Assembly (NCBI GenBank): GCA_016256075.1
Contig: SDVU01000418.1
Span: forward strand, 1 to 13,616
Source: Dictyocoela muelleri
Lineage: Eukaryota; Microsporidia
DNA: 13,616 nucleotides
Direction of reading: 5' to 3'
In this document: piece after piece, positions 1 to 8,320 of the stretch
Layout of the letters: each line of letters starts with the position of its first letter
How positions within the stretch are numbered: the stretch's first letter is position 1
The notes under the pieces: generated by a model
The model's input: the letters and a program-made list of their open reading frames with translations, nothing else
What the model was told of the DNA's origin: nothing
Database searches by the model: none
Translations under genes and position numbers: made by a program

Positions 1-494
1 TTATTTTTACCAATTATTATATATTAAAATAAAAAATATAATTTTTTACGACAAAAATAACTGTTAAGGAATAAAGACCGTGTTTATATTGAAATATTAC
101 CGAAAAAAAATTGCATCACAATTTAAAATGCTACAAATTCCACCTATGTACCTAATTATTATGATATTTTAAATATTTTTACGATTAAATTATAATAGTG
201 TTTGAAATAATCAAATATATTTTATACATTTTTATTTTATTACCGAAAATATAAATTGATAATATAAAGTTGATGTTGTTGATATATTAATATAAATTTG
301 GAAAGTCTTTAATTTTTTTTATTTTTAGCAAAAATTTTTTTATAATAAACACGTTCAATATATTAAACCCGCAGCTTTATATATATTTTTTCGATTCCCA
401 ATTTTTTTTAATAAAAATTATAAAAAATTACATTCAAATCAAAATTTATAAAAAAAACGCTGTTTAAAAGAAAAAAGTTAAAAATATTTTAATT
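1..494. other. AT-rich stretch, no gene seen
   Basis: Extremely AT-rich sequence with short A and T runs. I see no open frame of useful length, no tRNA-like box and no convincing terminal repeat. It borders the integrase relic on its 5' side, and I could not define an end for that element here. Confidence 0.6.
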
Positions 495-1770
495 ATGATT
501 AGTTCAAAAATTTTCAATTATAATGTTTTACAAAAATTATCCCCCATTATGTATCGCGGATTTATAAAAAATAATGAAGAGTATAATGAAATAATGAATT
601 TCCCGCAAGATAAGGATATACACATAACTGATAAATTCAAAAAAAAATGCGGATTAAGAAAAAATGCAAAAATTTTGCTGTTATAAATAATATTTTATAT
701 TTGAAAAACGGGCATTCAAATACTTCATATTTACAAGTAATATTGGAAGAAAGTATCGATTTGAAGATATTCGAGGCAAAAAAAAGCCCATACTTATGAA
801 TCTCACCCAGGTTGTAATAAGCTTGAAGGCATTTTAGCGAAAAGATTTTTCAGAATAAAAAGAAATATTATCAGAGATGAAGCGTCAAAAATTGTGAAGT
901 CTGTCAAAATTTTTTACCATTAAAAACAAAAGATGTTGTTCATCATATATCAGCAAATAAAAATTGGGAGCGTATTCAAATTGATTTAATTGATTTAAGC
1001 TGTTTCAAAGAAGATAATAATAAATATTCATATATATTATCTATAATAGACGTATACTCTAAATTCGGGATATGTAAACCTTTACTTGATAGATCAAGCG
1101 CATCAGTTGTGAATGAAATGAAAAAAATATTTTATATATTTGGCGCGCCGGAAATTTTACAATGTGATAACGGAAAAGAATTTAAAAATTCAAGTATGAA
1201 CGGGTTGTTCAATTTTGGAAAATAAAACGTATTTTTGGGAGACCAAGGTACCCGCAATCTCAAGGCCAAGTAGAGAGATTTAATCAAACCATAACTAGAA
1301 TGATATCGAAAAATATATATGGAAATGATAAAAAAGTTTGGATAACACATTTACAAAAAGTAGTATTTGATTATAACATCACAAAACATTCATATCACGG
1401 CAAAATTCTATTCGAAGTTTTTTATTCAAGAAAACCTATTAATAATATAATCAATGAAGAAAAATATAGTGGTGAAATTAAAAATTTAATAGAAATCGGA
1501 GCTGAATTGGACAGGGATAAATCTGGAAGCAACGAAAACAGTCGGGATTACGATTATTTAAATGAATACACGGAATTAGATGAATTAATAAAATTAGAAA
1601 AAAATGAAAATAAAAATATCCAAAATTACCATGATGATAATAATGATATTTCAGATTGGTCAAGTAACGAGAATGTTAAAATGGAAAAAGAGGAAATTTT
1701 TACAAAAAATACTTGGAAAGAATATAACGAACCTCGCAAGTGCATATTTCAAAATATAATTTCAAAATAG
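495..1770 (+). pseudogene. Broken integrase-core relic (KRBA2-like DDE integrase, LTR- or Ginger-type kin)
   Basis: Fossil of a DDE-type integrase. Recognisable parts in order are an N-terminal zone (about 495-900) that would correspond to the linker and zinc-binding region, a catalytic core (about 960-1300) and a C-terminal acidic, Asn/Glu/Lys-rich tail (to 1770). The core shows IQIDLIDLS, SIIDVYSKF, ILQCDNGKEF and PQSQGQVERFNQT, the order expected in retroviral-type integrase cores. The wording is closest, from memory, to proteins annotated as KRAB-A domain-containing protein 2-like, which are common in invertebrate and parasite genomes. These derive either from Ty3/Gypsy-like LTR elements or from Ginger DNA transposons, and I cannot tell which. 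I see no reverse transcriptase, capsid gene or flanking LTR. The element is broken, with several breaks, and looks old. A further stretch to about 1955 may belong to it. Confidence 0.8.
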
Positions 1771-2169
1771 GTGAATTTTAATTCAAAAAAAAGACAACGA
1801 TAATAACACAAAAAATAGAAGAGGTAAATTTGATAGCTTTTTTATACTGATAAATATGAGCTATTGGAGTGCTTATCCTATAATAATTAAAATATTAAAT
1901 TTGTCGACAAATGAATCAAAAATAATACACATGAGTCGTATTAAGAAAAGTAATTAAATTATTTTTAAAAATTATTTTCAAATATAAACCCAATTTAATT
2001 TAAATTTTTAAATATCATTTTAGCATTTATTATTTTATATTTAGTTTGATTTTCTTATTTTAATTTTTTTATTATTTGGAATTTTTTCACAAAAAAATAT
2101 TTTTGTTGTTAATTTTTATTTTTTTAGAATTATTATAAAATAAAAAAGGTCATCTCTGAGAAATGAACT
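1771..2169. other. AT-rich spacer, no gene seen
   Basis: T- and A-rich DNA following the integrase relic. Positions to about 1955 might be the diverged end of that relic. Beyond this I see only homopolymer-rich sequence. Confidence 0.5.
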
Positions 2170-2210
2170 CAGGTAGCGGTCCGGCATGGGTAGCGCGCTG
2201 CGCGCATGAC
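2170..2210. other. Small GC-rich patch with GCGC alternation
   Basis: A roughly 40-bp island of GC-rich sequence in an otherwise AT-rich window. It contains GGTAGCGGTCCGGCATGG and then a near self-complementary GCGCGCTGCGCGC run. GGGTAGCGCGCT has a loose resemblance to a tRNA D-arm (A-box), but no B-box or T-arm follows. A similar GCGCGC-bearing patch lies at about 13420-13450. Nature unknown. Confidence 0.35.
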
Positions 2211-2242
2211 ATTAAATATAAGGGAAAATTAAATATAAAATA

Positions 2243-2479
2243 ATGGTGTTAAAATCGAAAACAATGGATTCACAGATCCTCACTGATATGGAATATAATG
2301 TTACATCTGAAGATAAAAATTTTAATACATGTTTAAAGTTGACAGAAGCAGATATAAGGAAAGAAATAAAAATGCATGGGATGCTAATTATGGCCCCAGA
2401 ATCATACTTTAATACATCCAAAATGATATCTGAAGCTATTAAAGGATTTAATTTTTCAGAAATGTTACATATTTCTTAA
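2243..2479 (+). CDS. Unrecognised small ORF, 78 codons, possibly a gene fragment
   Basis: An ATG-started frame of 78 codons ending at TAA. I do not recognise the product. The predicted protein is hydrophilic and mixed charge, with MEYNVTSEDKNFNTC near the middle and a C-terminal GFNFSEMLHIS. It has no membrane segment, no signal peptide and no recognisable catalytic motif. Its composition is less homopolymeric than chance frames in this DNA, which mildly supports a coding origin. No promoter, splice partner or neighbouring exon was identified. It could be one exon or the 3' remnant of a decayed element gene, or a chance frame. It lies between the integrase relic and foldback element I and shares no sequence with either that I can see. 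Confidence 0.2.
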   Translation: MVLKSKTMDSQILTDMEYNVTSEDKNFNTCLKLTEADIRKEIKMHGMLIMAPESYFNTSKMISEAIKGFNFSEMLHIS

Positions 2480-2600
2480 AAACAAAATTTTAAAAAAAAT
2501 AATTAAAAGAAGAAAAACACCCATTTTAATCATTATGAAATGACTTATTAAATCCAGATATATAAAAAATACGATTTAGGTATAAAATTCTTGTAATATA

Positions 2601-2636
2601 ATTAGGTTGCATATTATGATTAGGTTTCATATTATG
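2601..2636. repeat. Two-copy 18-bp tandem repeat
   Basis: The unit ATTAGGTTGCATATTATG (2601-2618) is followed directly by ATTAGGTTTCATATTATG (2619-2636), with a single difference. It lies just outside the left target-site duplication of element I. Confidence 0.8.
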
Positions 2637-2658
2637 ATAAACGAATTTTGGTTCTCAA

Positions 2659-2930
2659 ACGGGTTAGTCAATCCTAAAAGTCATATCGAGAAGAGAAACG
2701 ACAATATTGGAACATAAGCAAAATTTCATGGCATTTAATAATCCTGGAGAATTTTTTCATATACTCGTATTTTTATTTACAAATTAGGAAATTCGCCTTG
2801 TAATTCCCTAATTTGGAAATAAAAATACGAGTATATGAAAAAGGGCTCCAGGATTATTAAATGCCTAAAATTTATTATCTTTCCTTTATTTTGTTTTTTC
2901 TCTCGATATGACTTTTGGGATTGACTAACC
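2659..2930. repeat. Palindromic left arm of element I
   Basis: An inverted repeat around about 2795. The left side has GTTAGTCAATCC, TCATATCGAGA, AATAATCCTGGAG and ATACTCGTATTTTTATTT. The right side carries their reverse complements in mirrored order (AAATAAAAATACGAGTAT, CTCCAGGATTATT, TCTCGATATGA, GGATTGACTAAC). The same unit recurs at 3043-3316. Confidence 0.9.
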
Positions 2931-3044
2931 GGGTCTCACAGTATACTTTGTTTTTACAAAAAATCAAAAATTCTGATAATTTATAGTTATTTTAATTATA
3001 TTTCTGAATTTTTTTGTAAAAACAAAGTATACTGTGAGACCCGG
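2931..3044. repeat. Central palindrome of element I
   Basis: GGGTCTCACAGTATACTTTG at the left is matched exactly by CAAAGTATACTGTGAGACCC at the right. The perfect stem runs on into TTTTTAC/GTAAAAA, with an AT-rich loop of about 60 bp. It begins and ends in GGG/CCC, so it may be a separate small element that inserted between the two arms, or the original core. Confidence 0.9.
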
Positions 3045-3316
3045 GTTAGTCAATCCTAGAAGTCATATCGAGAAGCGAAACGACAATATTGAAACATAAT
3101 AAAAATTTCACGGTATTTAATAATCCTGGATCCCTTTTTCATATAATCATATTATTATTTTCAAATTAGGGAATTACAACGCGAATTTCCTAATTTGTAA
3201 ATAAAAATACGAGTATATGAAAAAGGCTCTAGGATTATTAAATTTCATGAAATTTTGCTTATGTTTCAATATTATCGTTTCTCTTCTCGATATACTTCTA
3301 GTATTGACTAACCCGT
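3043..3316. repeat. Palindromic right arm of element I
   Basis: A second copy of the palindromic unit of about 275 bp, centred near 3180. It shares CGGGTTAGTCAATCCTA, TCATATCGAGAAG and ATACGAGTATATGAAAAAGG with the 2659-2930 copy. Because each unit is self-complementary, the two copies read both as direct and as inverted repeats of one another. Confidence 0.88.
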
Positions 3317-3443
3317 TGTAGAACCCGAATTTTATATTTTTAAACCAAAGTAAAATTAATTATTTGACTAATTCTGAACGTGGTTAGGTGATGGAACATT
3401 CAAGATGTTCCAAGGAATTTTAATCAAATTTATATAATTACCA

Positions 3444-3903
3444 GGACCAGATAGCTCAGTGGTTAACAGTCTTGAATGTAAAATTTAAGTAATCGTAGTT
3501 CGAATACGCTGACGTCACTCTTTAATGAATAATTAGGGAATGACATTAGGCGGTTATAACTATATAATTATAACATAATATACAGTTGTTATAGTGTAGT
3601 ATAGCTGATTAAGACTTGGTCTAATATGACAATGAAGCAGAAGAGCCTCCTAAGTGTGAAAAACGTGCAGCGATGCATCTCGGCAAAAGTAGTGGAAAAT
3701 AAAAATTCATGAAAAGCCACTAATTACCTGTATCCTGCTGAGTCATTTATAGAACGAAAATCGCATATACAGCTGGGCTTCTGTGTTTTTTAGGAAGTAA
3801 CGTATTATTAGAACACCAAGAACCAAAGGTCACAGACCAAGGTAAAAGATAACTCTCCGGGTTGGCAGCTATGGATGTTCTCAACATGTAATATATATAA
3901 AAA
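3444..3903 (+). mobile_element. tRNA-derived SINE, copy A
   Basis: A full-length copy of a SINE family of about 450 bp. The head shows an A-box (TAGCTCAGTGG) and a diverged B-box (AGTTCGAATAC). The body carries CATCTCGGCAAAAGTAGTG and CCTGTATCCTGCTGAGTCAT. The 3' block includes TATACAGCTGGGCTTCTG and AACACCAAGAACCAAAGGTC. It ends in ATGTAATATATATA. Short near-identical flanks TATAATTACCA (3433-3443) and TATAATTTACCA (3904-3915) look like an aged target-site duplication. It is non-coding. The RNA would be made by polymerase III and copied by a partner LINE that is not in this window. Confidence 0.88.
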
Positions 3904-3915
3904 TATAATTTACCA

Positions 3916-4269
3916 TAAATATATATTAAATTTTTCACAATAATTTATCGCCTTTTACCAAATAGAGCTATAAACTTTTTTTTTCCAAAAAGATACAAAT
4001 GTTGATAAAAACAAAAAACTTAACGAACTTTATTGTCGGTTTATAACAGGCACTAATAAATGCAATTAAATCTACATTCGTTTCAACAAATGTATTATTT
4101 GCTTATTTTATTTAATTCAATGTGTTTGGAGGGTAATACATAAAGAAAATTATAGTTTAATGTATAAAAACGTCAAAAAATCAGATTCTTTATGAAAATG
4201 CTCGTCGATACATTTTATACCGAATAATGATAATATTAAATCATTTCACGAACAAAAAAATAAATTTAA
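3916..4269. other. AT-rich spacer, no gene seen
   Basis: Between SINE A and the decayed coding stretch. I see only short broken frames and A/T runs, with no repeat shared with the rest of the window. Confidence 0.5.
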
Positions 4270-4690
4270 AATGAAATTATTATAACATTGCTTGGACTAA
4301 GAATATTAGATTATTTTGGACATAATTTAATTTTTATACCAGAGAGAATAATTATGAAAAATTGTTATCAAAGAATTCTTGATAAAATACCTCTGACAAT
4401 AAATTTATTTGAAGGAACAAAAGGTGCCTTTAATAGCTTATTGAAAGGTAGACATTTTTCTTTCATAAAGCTATAATTCTTATAAGAACACTTGAACATG
4501 TTCAACAAAAAGAAATCGAGTATATATTAAAAAATTTTGGTTCTAAAACTCAAAAATAAAATGATAAAAGAGAAAAATTGACTATTATTACCAAAAAATA
4601 CAGTGAAAGCGGTCGCTTGAGTTTCTTAGGTTTAATTGGAATGATTTGTGATTCTTATTTAAATAAAAATAAATTTTATTAATGTTTTTT
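4270..4690 (+). pseudogene. Decayed coding stretch, possibly a Merlin transposase N-terminus
   Basis: The first frame (4288-4476, opened by TTG rather than ATG) reads LRILDYFGHNLIFIPERI, then NCYQRILDKIPLTINLFEG, then FNSLLKGRHFSF. Protein-like sequence continues in another frame with IRTLEHVQQKEIEYILKNFG (about 4478-4540), and a last piece reads SGRLSFLGLIGMICDSYL. There is a frame change at about 4470 and an in-frame TAA at about 4557. The order of a weak zinc-ribbon-like part, a short hydrophobic run and a QQKEIEYIL helix-turn-helix-like segment resembles the N-terminal half of ISXO2/Merlin transposases, but the cysteines are mostly missing and no DDE motif follows. The Merlin assignment is tentative. 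It could be another transposase or a host gene fragment. Confidence 0.35.
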
Positions 4691-4998
4691 TTCTGTTTCA
4701 CATTTCTAAACGAATTGTAAATTCTGTTAATTATTTTTTTTTATTTAATTTAAAATTTTATATATAAATTACAAAATTCATTTATTCTTAACATTGATAA
4801 CAGGGGTGTTTTTTAAAATACCCCACATTTTTTGTCCAATTTATACCGTTTAGACCCAGATAGAATTTCGGTATATTTTGGTTCAAAATTATGAAATATA
4901 TTTTCTCCCTTATATAATCTAAACGATATTGAAAAAATCAATTTGAATTTTATAAAAATTACCCCAATATGTCATCTGGAAAAAAGAATTGATGTATA
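4691..4998. other. AT-rich spacer with one short hairpin
   Basis: There is no gene. The only structure is a compact inverted repeat at 4803-4824, GGGGTGTTTT against AAAATACCCC with a 2-base loop. It does not match the ends of any element in the window. Confidence 0.5.
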
Positions 4999-5129
4999 AT
5001 AAAAATGGATCTTCTAGCGTAAGTGGACTTTTTTTATGGTCCAATTAAGCTAGAAAAGCAAAAAAAAAACTTATAAAAATTATATCAAATAATTTTCATG
5101 TTTCGATAAAAATTTCATAGATATTGTCT

Positions 5130-5209
5130 GTCTATTTGATTTTTTTTATTGTGAAAAATGTGTTTACCTCTTCCTACTAAATAAAATCTGAAAAAAGTTA
5201 TATTACTAA
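5130..5209. repeat. Left copy of an ~80-bp direct repeat inside element II
   Basis: It starts GTCTATTTGATTTTTTTTAT, includes AAAATGTGTTTACCTCTT and ends ATATTACTAA. The same sequence recurs at 5601-5682 in the same orientation with a handful of changes. The two copies directly bracket the palindrome at 5215-5595. Confidence 0.85.
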
Positions 5210-5214
5210 CGTTA

Positions 5215-5595
5215 AGCGTCATTTTGTCACTTAAAAATTGCATTTCATATTCCATTTTTAAACATATAATTAAATTAAATTTATTTAATCATGGTACTTT
5301 TAGCTTTTACTCGGCGCAATTAAGTCCAAAAAATCATAACCGTAAAATTTTTTTATTTTTTTTACTATTTCTAATAATTTATTATCATGATCAGAATTAT
5401 CAGAAACAATGAAAAAAAAAATTTTACGGTTATGATTTTTTGGACTTAATTGCGCCGATTAAAAGCTAAAAGTACCATGATTAAATAAATTTAATTTAAT
5501 TTAATTTAAGTATTTGTTTAAAAATGTAATATTAAATGCATTTTTTAGGTGACTAAAAGGGCGTAATTTCGTCACCCTGGTGACGAAATGACGCC
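5215..5595. repeat. Long palindrome inside element II
   Basis: Left arm at about 5215-5366 and right arm at about 5410-5595. Matching pairs include AATCATGGTACTTTTAGCTT with AAGCTAAAAGTACCATGATT, and GGCGCAATTAAGTCC with GGACTTAATTGCGCC. The ends are GCGTCATTTTGTCAC and GTGACGAAATGACGC. The right arm has about 30 extra bases near its end, where TTTCGTCACC and GGTGACGAAA form their own small hairpin. The 62-codon frame at 5224-5412 lies inside the stem and is not a gene. I found no clear target-site duplication at the palindrome borders. Confidence 0.88.
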
Positions 5596-5600
5596 TAGCC

Positions 5601-5682
5601 GTCTATTTGATTTTTTTTATTGTTAAAAATGTGTTTACCTCTTACTACTAAATCCACCCTGAAAAAAAAATTATATTACTAA
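5601..5682. repeat. Right copy of the ~80-bp direct repeat inside element II
   Basis: The partner of 5130-5209. It has GTCTATTTGATTTTTTTTAT, AAAATGTGTTTACCTCTT and a terminal ATATTACTAA. Confidence 0.85.
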
Positions 5683-6158
5683 ATATGGTATTTTTAAAAG
5701 ATAAAAAAATTTATATTGTCCTATACATTTTTTTAAAAAACAGTATAAAATATAAGTCTCTTACGTCAAGTTTTGTAAACTGATTCTTAAAATATGTATA
5801 TACGACAATAAAAAAAATCATTAGTCTTTACTAATGCTATATTTAGTATATTTCGATATTTTGTTTAGTGGAGAGGTATCTAAAAGGAGGATACCCGAAT
5901 TTTTGTCACGCTTAAAATTATAAATGAGAAAATAACATGGATAAATGCACAAAGATATTGACGATGTATAACATAATATTTATTCAGGCGACGTTTTATA
6001 GAAATTCAATCAGAATGAATTTATAAAATTTCTAAAGAAATCTTAAAGCGATATGTCAACTAAAATATCTATTATTTTTATTGATAAATTTTTAAAAAAA
6101 ATTGTCAAAGGTAGCAACCTTGCCCTTGGTCCACTTACGCAAGAAGCCCCATAAAAAT

Positions 6159-6621
6159 GAATACCTAGCTTCGGTTTCATAGCACGATGAAAATATTGTA
6201 AACACCGCTTTGTCTATTATGTTAAGAGTATTTTCAAATGAAACAATGAAACATAAATGTTACTTTATCACTTAAAAAACCCGCTCGTCTAACAAGATAA
6301 ACCTCGTTAATTCTTTAAGATGCCGAAAGAGCTATTTATAAAACAGTAAAGCCTTTTATCAGTAATTGAATCGATTTTTTTGGTGAGGTGTGTGTCACAT
6401 CCCGTGGCTTTAGGTTGTGAACTGAAAGGAAATAAAGAATTTAAAGATTTAAAAGGTAACATCATTTATTTAAAAACTTTTCTTAAATAGTTTTAGTTAA
6501 AACACATAACTTGATTGCATATCCGATAATTATAATTTGTTAAAATATTATTTTGAAACAACTATAAATATCCTAACTAATTTATTGTATCAGTATGAAT
6601 AGAAGGTGTTATAGTGTGGAT
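6159..6621. other. Spacer, no gene seen
   Basis: Less homopolymeric than the flanks in places (for example GTGTGTGTCACATCCCGTGG at 6387-6406), but no frame of note and no repeat match elsewhere in the window. It may hold the unrecognised 5' end of the element carrying the 6861-7461 transposase remnant. Confidence 0.4.
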
Positions 6622-6778
6622 TTTTTTTATTAAAAAAAGAAAAGTAAAATCGTAAGAAAAATTAAATTTAATGAAATAAAGGTAATGGAGCCTTTTTTTG
6701 TTTTTTTTTGAGGGAAAAAGTTAAAAATTTTTTTATTAAAAAAGTAAAATTGTAATAAAAATTAAATTTGTAAATGAA
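6622..6778. repeat. Spaced direct repeat of about 50 bp
   Basis: TTTTTTTATTAAAAAA followed by AAGTAAAATCGTAAGAAAAA and TTAAATTTAATGA (6622-6674) recurs at 6728-6778 with a few changes (AAGTAAAATTGTAATAAAAA, TTAAATTTGTAAATGA). T-rich sequence separates them. It probably arose by local duplication. Because both copies are A/T runs, part of the similarity may be compositional. Confidence 0.55.
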
Positions 6779-6860
6779 TCGTTTTTTTGTGGAGTGATGA
6801 TTTTTTTTTCGTAAAAAAACCCCTGAAATATGTTAAGAGAGAGTTTTATTTGCGAATTAT

Positions 6861-7461
6861 GACTGAGGAATCAACACTTTTTGTTGTTGAATAAGGTTAT
6901 CTTCCAAGAGAAAGAGAGCCCCGTGTAATTGATGGATGTGGCGGTATAATGAATCTCGAAAAAGAGAAATCGAGGCATTCTATTAATTTACAGATCCTTT
7001 GCAATAAACGGGCGTGCTAAAAAAGTGAGAGTATATTTAAAAACACAATCTTTCACAACACGCATTTTTCAGTATCAGAATACCTAGAATATATATATAT
7101 ATATGCCTTTTTAGAAGGGCAAAATCGACATGTTGCTTCCGACTTAATTGTTCAAAAAATTTTTATCACTATTCTTTGAAAAAATAGTGGATATAATGGT
7201 TTTTTGGTATATACGAATCCAATCCCACCAGAAAATATTTTTTTTTACATCATTTTACGAATAAATATGAAACACATCTTTTTAGACGGAAAAAAACACC
7301 AAGGCCGAGCTCTTAGGGGGCAGGAATATTGGGTAATTTGTGCAATTGATAGACATACAAAAAAAATTAAAAAAGAGTCTACACTCCGAAGAAATAAAAT
7401 AAAAATTGAAACCTTAATGTTGAGGAACTTTGAAAACAGTCAAGAATTATTACTGTTGTAG
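6861..7461 (+). pseudogene. Merlin (ISXO2-like) transposase, 5' half, decayed
   Basis: Remnant of a DDE transposase of the Merlin/IS1016 group. Three family blocks appear in the right order. First is an N-terminal zinc-ribbon zone, GYLPREREPRVIDGCGGIM (about 6894-6950). Next is a helix-turn-helix zone, NTHFSVSEYLEYIY and GQNRHVASDLIVQKIF (about 7058-7165). Last is the first catalytic block, IFLDGKKHQGRALRGQEYWV and CAIDRHTKKI (about 7275-7370), whose LDG aspartate would be the first D of the triad. Stops lie before GYLP, near 7010 and at 7178, with frame changes between blocks. The second D and the final E blocks are absent, and SINE B begins about 36 bp after the last frame. It is a broken DNA-transposon gene, distinct in sequence from the copy at 9628-10593. 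Confidence 0.78.
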
Positions 7462-7497
7462 AACGTCATGAAATAGGCTTAATGATTTAAATAAATA

Positions 7498-7968
7498 CAG
7501 ATATCTCAGCGGTTAACACTCTTGAATGTAAATTTAATTATAGTGGTTCATTTTCCGCTGACGCAACTCTTTAATAATCAATGTGTGAATGACATTGAGC
7601 GGTCATAACTATATAATTTTAATATAATGACAGTTGTTTCAGTGTGGTATACCTATTTAAGATTTGATCTAATATGAAAATGAATTAGAAGGGACTCTCT
7701 TTGGTGTGTATATGAGTGCGGCGACGCATCTCGGAAAAAAGTAGTGAAAAATAAAAATATTTGAAAACCCACTTATTACCTGTATCCTGCTGAGTCATTG
7801 ATAAAACGAAAATCGCGTATACAGCTGGGCTTATGGGTAGCTTAGGAAGTGATGTATTATTGGAACACCAAGAACCAAATATCACAGACCACGGTAGGAG
7901 AAAACTCTCCTGGTTGGCAGCTATGGATGTTGTCGGCGTGTAATATAGCATGTAATATATATATATAG
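7498..7968 (+). mobile_element. tRNA-derived SINE, copy B
   Basis: A second near full-length member of the SINE family. The head is diverged (AGATATCTCAGCGGTTAACA) and its B-box is degraded (GTGGTTCATTTTCC), but the body and 3' block align over their length with copies A and C: GTGCGGCGACGCATCTCGG, ACCTGTATCCTGCTGAGTCA, TATACAGCTGGGCTTATGGG, GGAACACCAAGAACCAAA. The tail repeats GTAATATA twice before a TA run. The target-site duplication is unclear; ATTTAAATAAATA to the left and ATTTTAAAAGAATA to the right might be its remains. It sits directly downstream of the decayed Merlin gene, whose 3' half is missing. Confidence 0.87.
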
Positions 7969-8175
7969 TATTTTAAAAGAATATTTATTTGGCTATTGCT
8001 TGGTCATTTCGATTTTACGTTATTTACTATTTTGTTTTATATGAGATCTTATTTAGAATTGTTTCAATAATTATAAATTATAACACTTTAATATTTCTAT
8101 ATCAGAACCAATGTAATGTAAAATTAAATAAAATAAATTAAAGTTAAGAAGATTATAGTCCATATGATCTTACTA
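7969..8175. other. AT-rich spacer, no gene seen
   Basis: I searched it for the missing second half of the Merlin transposase (SDxW and IExLW blocks) and found nothing recognisable. Confidence 0.45.
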
Positions 8176-8271
8176 GAATTTTCCGGATTTAGAATTTCCC
8201 AGATTTAGAATTTTCCTGATTTTGAATTTGCCTGATTTTAACCTTTCCAGATTTTTAATTTTCTAGATTTT
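8176..8271. repeat. Minisatellite, 16-bp unit x 6
   Basis: Six successive 16-base units fill exactly 96 bp: GAATTTTCCGGATTTA, GAATTTCCCAGATTTA, GAATTTTCCTGATTTT, GAATTTGCCTGATTTT, AACCTTTCCAGATTTT, TAATTTTCTAGATTTT. The units drift progressively from left to right with no length change. Confidence 0.9.
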
Positions 8272-8320
8272 TGGATCCTGGGTTATCTGCGTGTAATAAA
8301 TATATGTAATATATAATTTG

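Larger units (their letters stand above)
2650..3325. mobile_element. Foldback element I (non-autonomous, Merlin-like ends)
   Basis: A 676-bp element between perfect 8-bp duplications CGAATTTT (2642-2649 and 3326-3333). The left end starts GGTTCTCAAACGGGTTAG. The right end read on the minus strand starts GGTTCTACAACGGGTTAG, and the inverted match continues for more than 100 bp. Each arm is itself a palindrome (about 2659-2930 and 3043-3316) and a third palindrome joins them (2931-3044). There is no coding capacity. The 8-bp duplication and GG terminus are what the Merlin superfamily is known to produce, and the first bases match the left end of Merlin element III (GGTTCTCA). Assignment to Merlin is inference. 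hAT and P elements also make 8-bp duplications, but usually start with C. Confidence 0.88.
5007..6150. mobile_element. Element II: non-autonomous transposon with 8-bp TSD
   Basis: A 1144-bp element between perfect 8-bp duplications ATAAAAAT (4999-5006 and 6151-6158). Its 22-bp inverted ends differ at three positions (left 5007-5028, right 6129-6150) and share GCGTAAGTGGAC and CTTCT. The duplication is AT-rich, so alone it would be weak, but it abuts the ends exactly. The left end also folds on itself: TCTAGCGTAAGTGGAC (5013-5028) is followed within 30 bp by the near-complement GTCCAATTAAGCTAGA. The interior holds a long palindrome between two direct repeats of about 80 bp, and no gene. The GG/CC ends and 8-bp duplication fit Merlin. 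The superfamily is inferred. Confidence 0.8.

Noticed and set aside
1132-1663. Minus-strand frames at 1132-1350 and 1478-1663
   Set aside because: Shadows of the plus-strand integrase relic.
2170-2210. tRNA or SINE head related to the GC-rich patch at about 13420
   Set aside because: Only short GCGCGC runs are shared and no B-box is present, so the resemblance is not enough to call a repeat.
2650-3325. CRISPR-like array of repeated palindromes
   Set aside because: There are only two large units in a foldback arrangement with target duplications and no regular short spacers.
3747-3938. Minus-strand frame with TSIAANPESYLLPWS, repeated at 7685-7951
   Set aside because: Both frames are the antisense of the conserved 3' block of SINE copies A and B. 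The shared peptide reflects SINE similarity, not a protein family.
5224-5412. 62-codon plus-strand frame
   Set aside because: It lies in one arm and the loop of the long palindrome in element II and has no protein-like features.
5215-5595. Independent MITE insertion with 8-bp duplication inside element II
   Set aside because: The flanking octamers (TAACGTTA and TAGCCGTC) agree at only about half of their positions.
5130-5682. Short LTR-type element made by the 80-bp direct repeats
   Set aside because: The repeats have no TG...CA ends or own target duplications, and the interior is a palindrome lying within a larger TIR element.
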